A stretch of DNA of 64,000 bases, from positions 1 to 64,000 of the forward strand of contig SIJG01000107.1 of NCBI GenBank assembly GCA_023374025.1, read 5' to 3'. Below the pieces are notes generated by a model. The model worked only from the letters and a program-made list of their open reading frames with translations. It had not been told where the DNA came from and did not search any database. Positions 50,343-62,132 of this stretch are shown here, piece after piece. Position numbers and translations under genes: made by a program. Every line of letters begins with the position of its first letter. Positions within the stretch are counted from its first letter, which is position 1. The DNA is from Heterodera schachtii. Lineage: Eukaryota; Nematoda; Chromadorea; Rhabditida; Heteroderidae.

Positions 50343-51118
50343 TATCTGGCAAATTCGGTGTCATTCAAAAACTCTTGATGTGTTAAGTCAAGTCTAAAAA
50401 TTCGAATACTTAATTATCGAGAAATCAAGGATGAGTACGAACTGACGCAATTCTTAATTTGGGCAAAACGCCAAAATACTTGAATAGTTTTTTCAAATTT
50501 TAATAGGTAAAAAATTAAAATTGGAGCCCTAATCATGGTTCATGAATATGAATTTATTTATTTTTTATTTTTTTTTGCAAATCAAAAGAATCCCCCTTTT
50601 GGTTTTACAACAAAAAACTAAATCGACCCCTACTTTGGTTTTTTGTCGACCCCTACCGAGGTACTCTATACAAGTGCTACATAGATAGGTTGACCGTAAA
50701 ACAAACAGTGTGAATAAGTTTTTTTTAAACACCCATTCGGCATTATGAACATTGATGTATTTTACTACATTCACCAGAGGAATAGATGGGGAATGAGGGG
50801 AAAGGATGAGAATGTTAGATGAGGGAGGGAAGGGATGGGATGGGATGGATGTGGGTGGGGGGGATGTCCATTGGATGGATTACCAATAATTGATGAAAAT
50901 GATGTGGCGAATTATCTTTCTCCCTTATGCTAATTGAATCGATCTTCTGCCATCCTTCCCAACATTCATCTTTCCTCCTTAACTTTCCCATCATAGGCTC
51001 TTTTTCAAATTCCTTTGCTTTTATTGTCAATAAAACTTACATTTAGGTGGCTTTAACAATGCATATCAATATTTTCTTATTATAATTTTGTTTTATTAAA
51101 TTTCTTTGTAAGTCCAAA
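50343..51118. other. Intergenic region upstream of the Argonaute gene
   Basis: AT-rich, with a GGGATGGGATGGATG-type run near 50830-50870. No exon is supported. The Argonaute promoter should lie near its end. Confidence 0.4.
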
Positions 51119-54100
51119 ATGAACAATAAAGGAGGGAGTCAAGCCCCATTTTCTGGCGCTGGGTCTCAATACCAGCAGAAACATGGCAAAGATGGTTCAG
51201 CATTTCCGAATCGCGCTGCAAATGTCCGTTCTGCCGGATGGAATCCGCCTCGAAAACACGCGGTCGACCGCTCTTCTAACAACGGCGAGGGAAGCGGCGA
51301 TGGTTCGTCTCGCCTATTCTTCCCCGAGCCGACAAGTCGAATTGGACAACGCGAAAAGCTCAGTGGAAGGCTGGGCTCGAAACATTCGCCCAAATCAAGC
51401 AGAAGTGCCGTCGGGGAAGAACCTCCGCCGCGGTTCTTCGCATCTCCGCCAGTCGCCGCTAGCGGAGGGCCGACCGGAAAGGGAAAAGCCAGCGAAGTAA
51501 CATTGGCTGAAGGGCAACATGCCCACCAATTCCCAATTACATCTCCGCCAATTGCCGCTAGCGGAGGGCCGACCGGAAAAGGAAAGGCCAGCGAAGTAAC
51601 ACTGGCTGAAAAGCAACGGGTCCACCAATTCCCAATTAATACAATTAGGCGGTGTTCGTCCCACGCCCGGCCTCTCCCGCGACAGAAGTCCAGAAACGGC
51701 ATGGTGTCTGCTCCATTTGGACAATAAACGTGAAAAAGGGTCAAAAGGCTTACCGGTACGATGTGAACATTGAAAGAGTACCGATGATGAAGCGAAATGG
51801 ACAGTTGGACAAAGGGAGAAGTCTCGTGAAAGGGGCGGATGAGTGAGTGAAATAGAAATTCAAATAAATCCCATTTCCATTAAGTGGACAACGCGCCCTT
51901 CACAGAAATCTCTGTTTAGAATTAATCACTGTTCGTTTTTATGTTAGGTATTTTCGTTATTTTTTATTTAACATAAGATTGCCTTCAAAAAAACGAAACG
52001 GTTTGGCATGAATATCGGCGATGAGTTGGTCTACAACAAAGTGAGTTTCAACGGTGCCACATTTTGCACGGAATTGCCGAAAAATTGGCATTTCCCATCG
52101 CTTCGTTATTCACTTCACTCTTTGAGGATTGTTTGTACGCATCTTGTCCGATCAACGACTTTGACCTTTCAATTGAAAACCACGAAGTCAACGATTATGT
52201 GAAGGTGAGGGGCGCGGGGGGGGGGGGAAGAACCGCTCAATTTTGCCACTTTTAGACTTACTGCGGCGAAGGGAACGAAGTGCGCTTCAGTAAGAAACAA
52301 ATTAGGGCTAATTGTAAAACAGTGAAATAAAACCTTGTAGCAATTCGCATCACGGAAAACCGGGCGGCCCCGGTGTTGGCTCTCGACGACTTCAAGCAGT
52401 ACTCGGGCGGAGAGTCAGTGTTCTGCGAGGACCGCTCACTGCGCACTTTCTTGGAAATGGTTGGAATTTGTAATTCATTCGTTTGAATTTTTCCTTTAGG
52501 CAACTTCGCAGTTCGCATTGAACAAAGGCTTTTTTGTTAGCATTAGCACTGGCAAACTTTTTGTAAGTCAATCTACTCATGATTTTCGTTAATTTTTTTG
52601 GACAGGAAATTGATGACGCGCAAAATCAGAATTTGTTTCGCGAGAAGGTGGGCAATGGCATTGTGCTGAGGGCCGGGCTTGCCAAGGGCGTTCGGGTGAT
52701 CAGAAATGGGGACACATCGCCGAAAGCGGCCGTTGTTTTGGACAGTGAGTCATTTAATATTTCTTTTGGTTCGCCAACCGATGCCTTCAGCAAAAGTAGC
52801 TGCCTTCTTCGAGGCCAACTCTCTCATTGACACTATTTTCGACATTTTGCCCCGCCGTAACTCCGCCTCCCCATCAATGCATGACTTCAGTCCGTCTGAT
52901 TGGGTCAAAGTGGAGCGACTTCTGCAGGACCTTCGGGTCGAAGTCTCTTATCGCCGGGTGCGCACTTTCGAATTGGGCAAATTGACAGAGAAACCCTTGC
53001 GCGACCTTTTCATTGACGTGGAGAGGGACAACGGAGGGCCGCCCGAGCGAATGTCCATTCCCCAATACTTCTTCAAGTTCTGGAAGATCCAGCTCAAATT
53101 CGTGGACTTCCCTGGTGTTATTCCGGTACGCTCAACATTTTATCATGATAATTTATCATTTTCAAATTAATTTTCAGAATAATCCTATACCTGCGGGGAA
53201 AAAGGCCGAAGTGTTCCCTTTGGAATTGTTGGATGTCATGGAAGACCAGGTCGGACACAATTTGGGCCAACTTTTCTTTTCGTTGCTATCGTCTATCTCA
53301 TAAGTGTTATTGTTATATTTCATTTGAATTTCTTGGTAATACTGGAGAATTGGTGTCCCGGCAAAAAATAAATTAAAATTTTTCTTTTCTAAAAGTCGTT
53401 AAAATATACTTAGGGGGGGTTTTCTGAGCCGCTTATCACGAATCTGACATTAATTTTGACCAATTTTGGATCCCGGACCCGAACTCGAACAAAAGTCGGG
53501 ATTCAAAATTCTCACAACTAAATGGATTTTGAACAATTTCTTTAGCGTGTTCCGCGGGAAAAGACCGACTCTAAGCTGATGGATCAACTGTTGCGCTTCA
53601 ATTCAATGCCACCAAACGAACGAATGAAAGCGATTTGGGAAAGGGCAAGGGCACTCGGATTGTTCACTGATGAGAACCCCGTCCTTCGTGCATTTGGGCT
53701 CAGTATCGACCAAAAATCCAATGGGGCAAGCATATGACCAGAAAAACGAATACAATCCATTTATTTAAACTGAAATTTTATGGGTTTCTATTTTAAACAT
53801 GCATTTGCGCTTTTAAAAATGACAATATCGCATGAAAATTAATTATTTTGTTTTGTCCATTGTCAGGTTGTGGTCGGAGTCCGTTCTTTGCCTCAAATTC
53901 GCTTCAAACGCAACACTTTGCTTCTTCCGGACGCTATAAAAGTTTTAAGATTTAACACAATGAAATTTCATTTGTTTGTTCCCAAGGGCGAGTGGCGTCG
54001 AGACGCGAGCCGAGCTGAGTATTTGGCTGCGGAGGAGTTGGACAATTGGCTTGTGCTCTGTGCTCGTCAGAATACGAATCTCGTCAAAGATTTTGTGCGG

Positions 54101-56086
54101 CGTCTGTGCGAAATGGGCAGGGACAAAGGTATTCGGATGGCAGAGCCGGAGATCGTCTCATTCGACAGCCCCGAGGTTGGTCAAACACCAATTTTAATTC
54201 ATATTTTTGTCAACAATAAGAAACCTTGTCCTCCCTTTACTCCGTTACAGAACTCTGACCAAGAATGGGTGGCCATGTTCGAACGATGCACTGTCAACCG
54301 AATCCAATTCGTACTGCTGGTGGACGAAAGGCGCAAAGACACCCATGGACTTTTGAAGCTTTCTGAGGCCATTCACAAAGTGACGACACAACACATAACG
54401 TTGGAGAAGGCCCTTGTGAGTCTAAACACTCAATTCCTTCTTTTATCTGTAAATTGTGAAGGATGTGGTAAAAAAGAACCAGCGCCAAACCTTGGAAAAC
54501 ATTCTGAACAAATTGAATATGAAGAATTTCGGACTAAATTACGTGCCTATCATCGAACAGTCTGGGAAACGTTTTGCGTTGGAGACCGGCGATGTTCTTG
54601 TGGTGAGCAATTGTTTAAACAAATCGCACAAATTTGATCAAACCAATTAAGCTTGGCTACGATGTTGCCCATCCTGGTAAGTATATAAATTAACCTTTGT
54701 CGTCATACTAATTGTAAACCAAAATTCAGCGCCTATGTCTGCTCAAACTCGGCGTATGTTGGCTGCCCAGGGCGAGTCTCAACTCAGTTCGCTGGACCCT
54801 TCGTGTGTTGGGGTTTGATTGTGTCATCAGCATTGTATTTTTATACTTAAAAAAAATAGATTTGTGCTAATATGGCAACAGATCCTCACAGTTTCGTGGG
54901 CGATTACTTTTTTCAAGGTTTTTCGACAGTTAGTTTTTGTTTTTTAAATTGTTATTTCCAGAAGCCAGACGCGAAGCCATAGACGGTCTTCAGGTGACAC
55001 ACGATTCAAATGAATTTATGGTGAATTTGAGTGACCCATTTAAAGTTGACTGAACGTGTGAAATGGATCCTTCACAATTTGGACAAGCATCGTTCTTCAC
55101 AGAATCGCCCGAAATACATTTTTGTCTTTCGGGACGGTTTATCGGAGGGTCAATTTGCGATGGTCCGTTCATGAGCGGGCTCTTCATAATTTACCACCTT
55201 TTCAGGCATGTAAAGAGGAGTTGATGGCGATTAAAGAAGGATGTCAACAGTTCGATTCGAAATACAAGCCCAAAGTCCGAATTGGCTGACCCAACCAATA
55301 AAATGAACCGTTTTTAGTTCGTCATGGTTATTGGTACCAAGCGTCACTTCAAAAAGTTTTTCATCGAAGAAGAGCCGAGGGAAGGCGGACGACCTTTCTC
55401 AAAAAATCTGTACCCGGGTACGATCATTCAAGAAAAATGCCGAGCGGACATCACCGAATTGTGCGATTTTTTACAGGAATATAAAAAAATATTTCGCCCT
55501 TTAAGTTTTTTGCAACCGCACGCGCCACTCAAGGCAATTGCAAAGCATCAAAATGAAATTGAACTGCATTTATTTAGGGGACTGGCAAACCGGTGGAATA
55601 TGCCATGTTGGAGAACGAAATAGGTGTCAAAATGGACGAACTGCAGGGACTGATAATGGCACTTTCGTATTCCCATCAGGTGAAAAGGGACAGCCGAATA
55701 AATGCGCTCTAAAAATTGCATCCATTTTTAGATTGTCAACATGGCGGTCTCAATGCCCGAGCCCGTGTACCAAGCGGACGAATTGGCCAAGCGAGGGAAA
55801 AATAATTTTGCCGCCTTAAAGTGAGTTAAAAAGAACTTTGTTATTGGATGACTTTATAAAAGGAAGTTTCGCATTTAGACGGTTCAAACCGAACCAAGTG
55901 CCGAAAAAGGAGCACCGACTTTTGGCGAAGAAAGGCGCAAAGCGACAGACCATTTCGCTGGTTGACCACCACGAATTGAACAGAATTGTGGGTGAAAAAC
56001 AGCAGTTGAAAAGCTATTCCATCCCTTTTCAGCTTTCATATTGGGGCGACGGAACTTTCGTATTGTCTAATCGTTTCACGGCTTAA
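51119..56086 (+). CDS. Argonaute, worm-specific WAGO-like, D-E-D-D catalytic set
   Basis: Argonautes bind small RNAs and silence matching transcripts. About 25 exons give ~1,107 residues. Exons: 51119-51595, 51649-51842, 51978-52040, 52127-52204, 52256-52289, 52341-52459, 52500-52562, 52606-52744, 52791-53125, 53178-53249, 53546-53725, 53867-54175, 54251-54415, 54462-54602, 54652-54676, 54730-54812, 54860-54917, 54962-54993, 55046-55162, 55206-55274, 55318-55460, 55506-55533, 55578-55679, 55732-55820, 55879-56086. Order: disordered Gly/Ser-rich N-terminus, N domain, linker with DRSLRTFLEM, PAZ, MID, PIWI. PIWI shows GYDVAHP (D), RREAIDG (E), FRDGLSEGQF (D) and PVYQADELAKRG, where D stands at the usual His. 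Two introns are GC-AG (53726-53866, 55534-55577). The junction 51842/51978 does not keep phase, so that exon pair is unresolved. WAGO assignment is by motif resemblance. Confidence 0.9.
51442..51639 (+). repeat. 99-bp tandem duplication in Argonaute exon 1
   Basis: Two units (51442-51540, 51541-51639) encode 33-residue repeats starting SPPxAASGGPTGKGKASEVTLAE. Both contain the same splice donor (GCGAA then GTAAC, at 51497 and 51596). The second unit's tail is intronic in the preferred model, while the first unit's tail is coding. Confidence 0.85.
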
Positions 56087-56408
56087 ATTCTAACGACGAG
56101 TAATTAAAGGAATAATTTTAATATTTCTGTATTTGTTCATTCATTCATAATTTTTGACAGATCATTTTGTTATTTTTAATTCTCACTAAAAGAGCGTATC
56201 ATAATGTTCTATTATTCATTCTCACATTGCTTTAATCCATTGTTTTGCATTTTTGACATCCGAAATAAATATTGGCCAAGAAATATGGTGGAAGTTAATT
56301 GCTCTTCTAATATTAATTAATTAATTTATTATATCTTTTCAAAATTAACCAGCAAATGTAAGAACTCAAGCATGTGTTATTGTCCCTTGCAGGTCACAAA
56401 TTCCATAA

Positions 56409-57910
56409 ATGGCTTTTCCAAACTCAATGATAAAACCTGTGAATACATTAAAGAGTTTTATGAGGACAATGACTGATTGTCGCGGGATGGCGTCGGTGCC
56501 AATGGCATTTGAGCAGAAAGTGTCGGTGGCACAACAACAGCAATCCATGGCACATGTCCCCGACAGAGAAACTCTGAGGAAGGGAAAAGTCAGCCCGACG
56601 ATTCTCAAGTCAGTGGGGGGGGGGGGGGAATTAAAAATGTAACTGAAGTTCGAATTGGGGGACCAATGGATTAACCCATTTGGTACGGTCTCCCTGGTCT
56701 TACAAAACAAATTCAGACCTTACATTGACCCGACTCTGTGCTCTTCCGACCCAAATGCCTTTGAGAGTGAAGTGACCGTCGGAAGAATGTTCGACGCGCG
56801 TGTCCATTTGGGCCATAAGGTAAAACCATTCAAATGCTTAAAATTAACTAAACTTTACTAACATTCAAAAAAAGCAGAACATTTTGCAGAATAACATTTC
56901 CGTTCTTTTTGATGTTATAAATTTCTTAACTCATAAATTTTATGAAAATCTTCAATCATTCGCTGATATTCGGACATTCGATTAAGGAATTAATTGTTGA
57001 TGGGTCGATGGACTAAAAGTTGGTTTTTTAGGTTGGCACTCTCAACGATAATATGAAATGGGCATTGTATGGAGGTAAATGGCATCGAATTAAAAGGGAC
57101 ATATCTGTAATTAGCCATTTGTCATAAATTCTTAAAAATTTACAGTGAGTCGGGAAAAAAAATAAAGTGCCGACCAAATGAGTTCGGAAATACCAATTAG
57201 CCCCTATTTTAGGTTATCCCATCGGATCATTTTTTGGGTAGAAATTGTTTTCCGATTCTTTCCTTTTCAGAACGTCTTGGCATTTGCGTCTTCGACTTGG
57301 AAATCACTCGGCATTATCTGCTAAAGGCGTTGGAATTTGTCCGATCGGTGGCTTTTTTGGGCGGTCGCTTTCTCTTCGTCTCGACCAATAAGTGCTGCTT
57401 CCCGATGGGCTTTTTTCCATTTGGTGGCATTTGCCTTTTCAGGTCCTCAATGCTAATGGTGGAGACAATGGCCGACGAATTGGGACAGTACGCCCACACG
57501 CGCCATTGGCAGCCCGGCACATTCACCAACACAAAGAGCGTCTTCGGAGGGCCCATTCGGCTGCCCGACACTGTCATTCTGTTGAACACGCTGACTAGCG
57601 CGATGGAGGCACATCCGGCACTGGTCGATTCGGCCAAAATGTGCATTCCGACCGTGGCGATTGTCGACTCGAACAGCGGTGAATGGCAATAGGAAATGAA
57701 GGAAGTTGTCCAATAATCCATGCATCAGAGCCCAACTACGTGTGCTACCCAATCCCTGGCAACGACGACTCGGTTGAATCCGTCAACTTTTTCATGGAAA
57801 TGTTTGCAAAAGCAATCCAAAAGGGCCGAGCGGAGAGCGACACTTTTCTGGAGGGCGCGAAAGAGAAGAAGCAGCAGCAGAAAAGGACGATGGGGCAACG
57901 GAGGCACTGA
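56409..57910 (+). CDS. mrps-2: Mitochondrial small-subunit ribosomal protein uS2m (MRPS2)
   Basis: A component of the mitochondrial 28S ribosomal subunit. Six exons keep frame: 56409-56588, 56649-56819, 57032-57074, 57271-57391, 57443-57678 and 57729-57910, giving 310 residues, near the family size. The N-terminus ([20 protein letters not shown]) suits a mitochondrial leader. S2-family marks are [12 protein letters not shown], a short stretch [18 protein letters not shown] (the bacterial FGxRxGIHIIDL region), [31 protein letters not shown], the [20 protein letters not shown] block and a charged C-terminal tail. The intron 1 acceptor is TGAAG. The gene lies 322 bp after the Argonaute stop, on the same strand and apparently with its own promoter. 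Confidence 0.9.
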
Positions 57911-58120
57911 ACGAACAAACGGAGGGCGACGAATGATCGGAGGGGGGGGGGGGGAGACGGACTGATTCCTCTGCTTATTCTTTGTTTCTGTCCACTTTCT
58001 ATGTTTTAGATTTTCTGAATACACTTTTACCCTTTGAAATTATTTTTAGGGATTTCCCATAAAATTCCGCTGCTATTTTCTCCTTATTTTTTTTTTTTGA
58101 TTCAATTTGTTTTCTGTTCG

Positions 58121-59383
58121 ATGTCTTCTCCGCTTGGTGCGAATGTGTTTATCACCGGCGCCAACCGAGGCATTGGGCTCGGATTGGTGAAGAAAATGTT
58201 GACGGTTGGTGGACTGAAAAATGTGTTCGCCGGTTGTAGGGACGTCGATTCGGCTGCGGTCAGTGGACGACCCCTTAGGGGAAATTGCAATTTTTAACCT
58301 CAGACCAAAAAGGGAAAGACGCTTTTAGGAATTGCAACAACTGTACGACAAAAATGGACCATTGCGACTGATCAGAATTGACGTCAGCGACGACCGAAGC
58401 ATTCGGATGGCATTTGGCCAAGTCCAAAAGCAATTGCTGGACAAAGGCGGACTGAACTTGCTGATCAACAACGCGGGCATTCTTCTCAAAGTGTGTGTTT
58501 GGCACAAAAGCATTATTTTTGGCTAACCGTTCCTTTTTTCTTGATAATCTTTGACTCTTTCTCTGATCACTCTCTTTGGACTGATCGGTCTTTCTCTTGC
58601 TAATCTTTGACTCTTTCTCTGATCACTCTCTTTGGACTGATCGGTCTCTTCTTGCAAATCTTTGACTCTTTCTCTGATCACTCTCTTTGGACTGATCGGT
58701 CTTTCTCTTGAAAATCTTTGACTCTTTCTCTGATCACTCTCTTTGGGCTGATCGGTCTTTCTCTTGCTAATCTTTGACTCTTTCTCTGATCACTCTCTTT
58801 GGGCTGATCGGTCTCTCTTTTCCGTCCGTTTTCCTTTAGGAGGGCGTTTCTCTTCGTGAGCCCATCCGTGACACCTTTTTGCACCATTTCGACGTGAATA
58901 CGGTCGGCCCCGTCATGACCACCGCCGCCTTTCTTCCGCTGCTCAAAAAGGCCGCCTCCGCCGGGGAGTTCGCTCGGGTGGTGAACATCGGTTCGTCGCT
59001 CGGTTGTATTGGACAGGCGGCCGTTTCGCCTCGGCTGAGTCCGTATCAGAACGTGGCTTATGGGATGAGCAAAGTCCGTCTTCTTCTACGTCCTCTCCTT
59101 TCTTTGATCAGTGCTTAGGCTGCTCTTCATCACTTCTCCAAAATGATGGCTTTGGACGAGTCGGACATTGTCACCGTTGCGATTCATCCCGGCACTCATT
59201 CAATTGTCCCTTCTCACTCACCCAATTTTGTTGTTTTAAGGTTGGGTTAAAACGGAAATGGGCGGTGCTAACGCTACGATGAGTGTTTCCGACTCCGTTG
59301 CAAAAATAATGGCGCGGATTTGCGCACTCACAAAGAGCGACTCGGGAAAATTGCTATACGGAGAAAAGGAATTGCTGCCGTGA
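58121..59383 (+). CDS. Short-chain dehydrogenase/reductase (C-factor-like SDR)
   Basis: An NAD(P)-dependent oxidoreductase of the classical SDR fold; the substrate is unknown. Five exons: 58121-58258, 58329-58490, 58840-59073, 59119-59191 and 59241-59383, giving 249 residues, the usual length. The cofactor motif is TGANRGIG, the structural motif is NNAG, and the catalytic motif is YGMSK, with SSLG supplying the serine upstream; HPGWVKTEMGG follows as in carbonyl-reductase and bacterial C-factor relatives. The last intron (59192-59240) is GC-AG with a TTTTAAG acceptor, and its phase joins HPG to WVKTE exactly. Intron 2 contains five copies of a 56-bp minisatellite. C. elegans has several such genes. 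Confidence 0.9.
58536..58813 (+). repeat. Intronic minisatellite, ~56 bp x 5
   Basis: Five near-identical units, each with ATCTTTGACTCTTTCTCTGAT then CACTCTCTTTGG(A/G)CTGATCGGTC, fill most of SDR intron 2. Units differ mainly in the TTGCTAA/TTGAAAA segment. Confidence 0.9.
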
Positions 59384-62132
59384 AGAAAAATCATGCCATT
59401 CTTCCCAATTTGCCTTTTGCCGACTTTGAACCGTTTCAGTGAAATTATGCCTATTTTTAGGCCACATAATTCGTAATTTATCTATGAATTATTCATCATT
59501 ACCTATCTATTTCCAATTAAACACCATTTGTATATTAGGTTTTGAATATTTTGAAAACTTTTCCTGTGTCAACGCTATATCGAAAAGAAAAAAAGTTTAT
59601 TGAGGGATTTAAAAGTTGAGATATTCGGACAATAAATTGGATATGTATTTAATAAAGGGCATGCTAACGAAAAATGGCCATTTTGTGGCCGCGTTGGCCA
59701 CAGACAGACACCGAGCAAAGTGAGCGGTGTGGGAAAATGTACAGAACACAGAAGAAAAACGTGAAAACAGCAAAAAAAGAAAAGAAACGCAATTGAGTAA
59801 ACATTTAAATGTTCAAAAGTGTTATTATTCTCACTCCATTTTATTTTTTTTATTTTTGAATGTTTTTTTTTATCTTTGGATCATTCAAAAATTTTAATTA
59901 GGTATTTTCGTGGGTTTTATTTTCTTTTTCTAAGAATGCGAGTTTCTCTCAAAGAATAAAATAAAAAGGAAAATACAAATAATAAAATAAAAATTATTAA
60001 ATTTAATTCGTTTGGCTTCGATTTATGAATGTTTTTTGACATTGTTTTGTCTTTCCCCGTTTATTTTGGTTCGCTGAAGCATTCCTAAATAAAGTGCACA
60101 GAAAGTACGAATGAACGGCTGGGCAAATAAATGCTTTCTTTTTTTGTTGGATTTAAATAAAGTAATAATTTTTGGCCCAAAATGGGATTAATTTTTTGTC
60201 GGCGTTTCCTTTCATCTCTCTCCTTTGATTGTTTTATTTTGTCTTCGTTTTCACTTCTGATAATTAATGGGGACACTCATCAACCTTCACCAATGATTTG
60301 TTGTGTTTTAATAGGCGTGCCATTCTCTTCCCCCTCCCCAATGGCAAATGCCTTTTTTTCGCGTGCCTAAAATTCAATCGCATAATTTGTCATTATTTCC
60401 GTCTTTCTTTCTCTCCTCGGCTGTGGGGCAAAGCGAAATTAATGAACATGGCCAAATTACGGAGACGAGCCAATGCTCCGGGGATTTGCATTTTTAGCGA
60501 CAATTAATTGTAATTTACGCACAGCAAAAGAGGAGGGGGCGGGGGGAGGGATTGGGCGATTATTACGCCCTTTTGGCATAAAATTGGTCGCTTATGGCAA
60601 AACTATTTTTCGAAGCCTTTGGCATTCGATGAAATGCTAATAATTGCCGCTTTTCGCCTGTTAAATGCTAATTCGATTCTTCCTGCCTGCTGCTGTTAAT
60701 AGTCATTGCCCCTTTTTTATTTTTGCATTATTTTTACTTTTCCATCTTTCCAACTTTTTTTTTTTCTAATGGAAAATCACCCCAACCAATCTTTTCTCTG
60801 TTCGTGTTTGATTATAGTTCTAATTAATTTCGTGCCCTTTTTACAATTTTTTTCACTTTTTAAATAAATCCCCCCTTCCCCCGCTTTCCGTCTCTCCCCC
60901 TCCTCCCCTCTTTCCCCTCCCCGTTTCCGTCCCCTCCCCCCCCCCCCCCCCCCTCTCTCTCCCCTCTCTCTCTCTCCCCCCTCTGTCACTACAAATTTTC
61001 TTCCACCCCCAAAAGGCAATTTAATTATTTTCCTTCTTTCTATTCATTTACTCCCTCACATTCATCAACACCATAACAATAAACGGCTTTCAACAGAAGC
61101 AAAACATTCGTAAAGAGTCAACAACAAATTATTTCTGTTATTACAATATTTAATAATACGCGTGTTAATTCATTACCTAATTTGGGTTCCTTTAATTACC
61201 TAATTTGGGTTCTTTTAATTACTTAATTTGGGTTCCTTTAATTACCTAATTTGGGTTCTCCTTACTTTGTTACCTCTCTGTTAACTTTTCCCCTTCCTTC
61301 TTCTCCTTTTTAGCCTTTAATGGCTCATTTTTTGGACTAATCCAATTTTGGTTACCTTCCTGAAGCAGCAAATATTGCCAATGGAACATTCTCTTCCCCC
61401 CCATCCCCCCATTACCATATTTGCCACCATTAACAAAAAGAGATGGACCAAATGTTCGAAGCTTATTATCCAAATTGAACACATGTCCAATTCGCACGGC
61501 TGATTAGCTTAGCACCCGAAATAGCTAAAAATGTACGCATTAATTTAATGATATTCTGCCGAACTAATTAAAACCATTTTTTGCTCTTTGCCATCCAAAC
61601 AAAATTTCTTTATTTATTAAATATGGTTTTGGTTAGGTTATCCAAGTCGAGTTTTCGAATTTCACCTGCCATTTGCGCAATCCCCGGGGGCGAACCAAAT
61701 GATCAGAAGCGAATTAACGGCCAAAAGAAATTATCATTAAAAGGTGAGAAAAGAATTCTAACCTATTGTGGGCTCAAAAGTAGGAGGTGCAAAAGGCATT
61801 CATTCTCTTTTTTTGAAGGGGTTTTCAACAAAACTTTCTCTTTTTGTCCAATTTTCCGCTTTTTGTTTGCACCTGCCGTACAATGGCTGGCCATCTTAAG
61901 AAGGGCCAAAATGAATCTGTCGAATTGCCATGGCAGGTGCGTCTTTGGCTGAGGAAGCCCCTGGCAGCTGTAATAATCGGCTAATGCCATCCCCCCCCCC
62001 CGGCGGTGTTTTCATTTGCGCTTTATCTTTGCGCCCTTCCGTTCGTTACCACTCACTTTGTCATATTCAAATAAGCCCCGCTTCTCACTCATTACCAAAC
62101 ATTCAATTAAAATCTGCGAGTCTTTAGATTTG
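59384..62132. other. Gene-poor spacer
   Basis: About 2.7 kb with no supportable exon. It is AT-rich, with a poly-C tract near 60935-60953, a CT-rich block to 60985, a four-copy 24-bp repeat near 61174-61262 and a poly-C run near 61992. The last part carries the GPCR's upstream region. Confidence 0.5.
61174..61262. repeat. Four copies of a ~24-bp repeat
   Basis: The unit TACCTAATTTGGGTTCCTTTAAT repeats four times with small changes. A small minisatellite in intergenic DNA. Confidence 0.85.

Noticed and set aside
57189..57240. Extra MRPS2 exon (beginning after TTTTAG near 57213)
   Set aside because: It breaks the phase into the [10 protein letters not shown] segment, whereas a direct join of 57074 to 57271 keeps both phase and family length.
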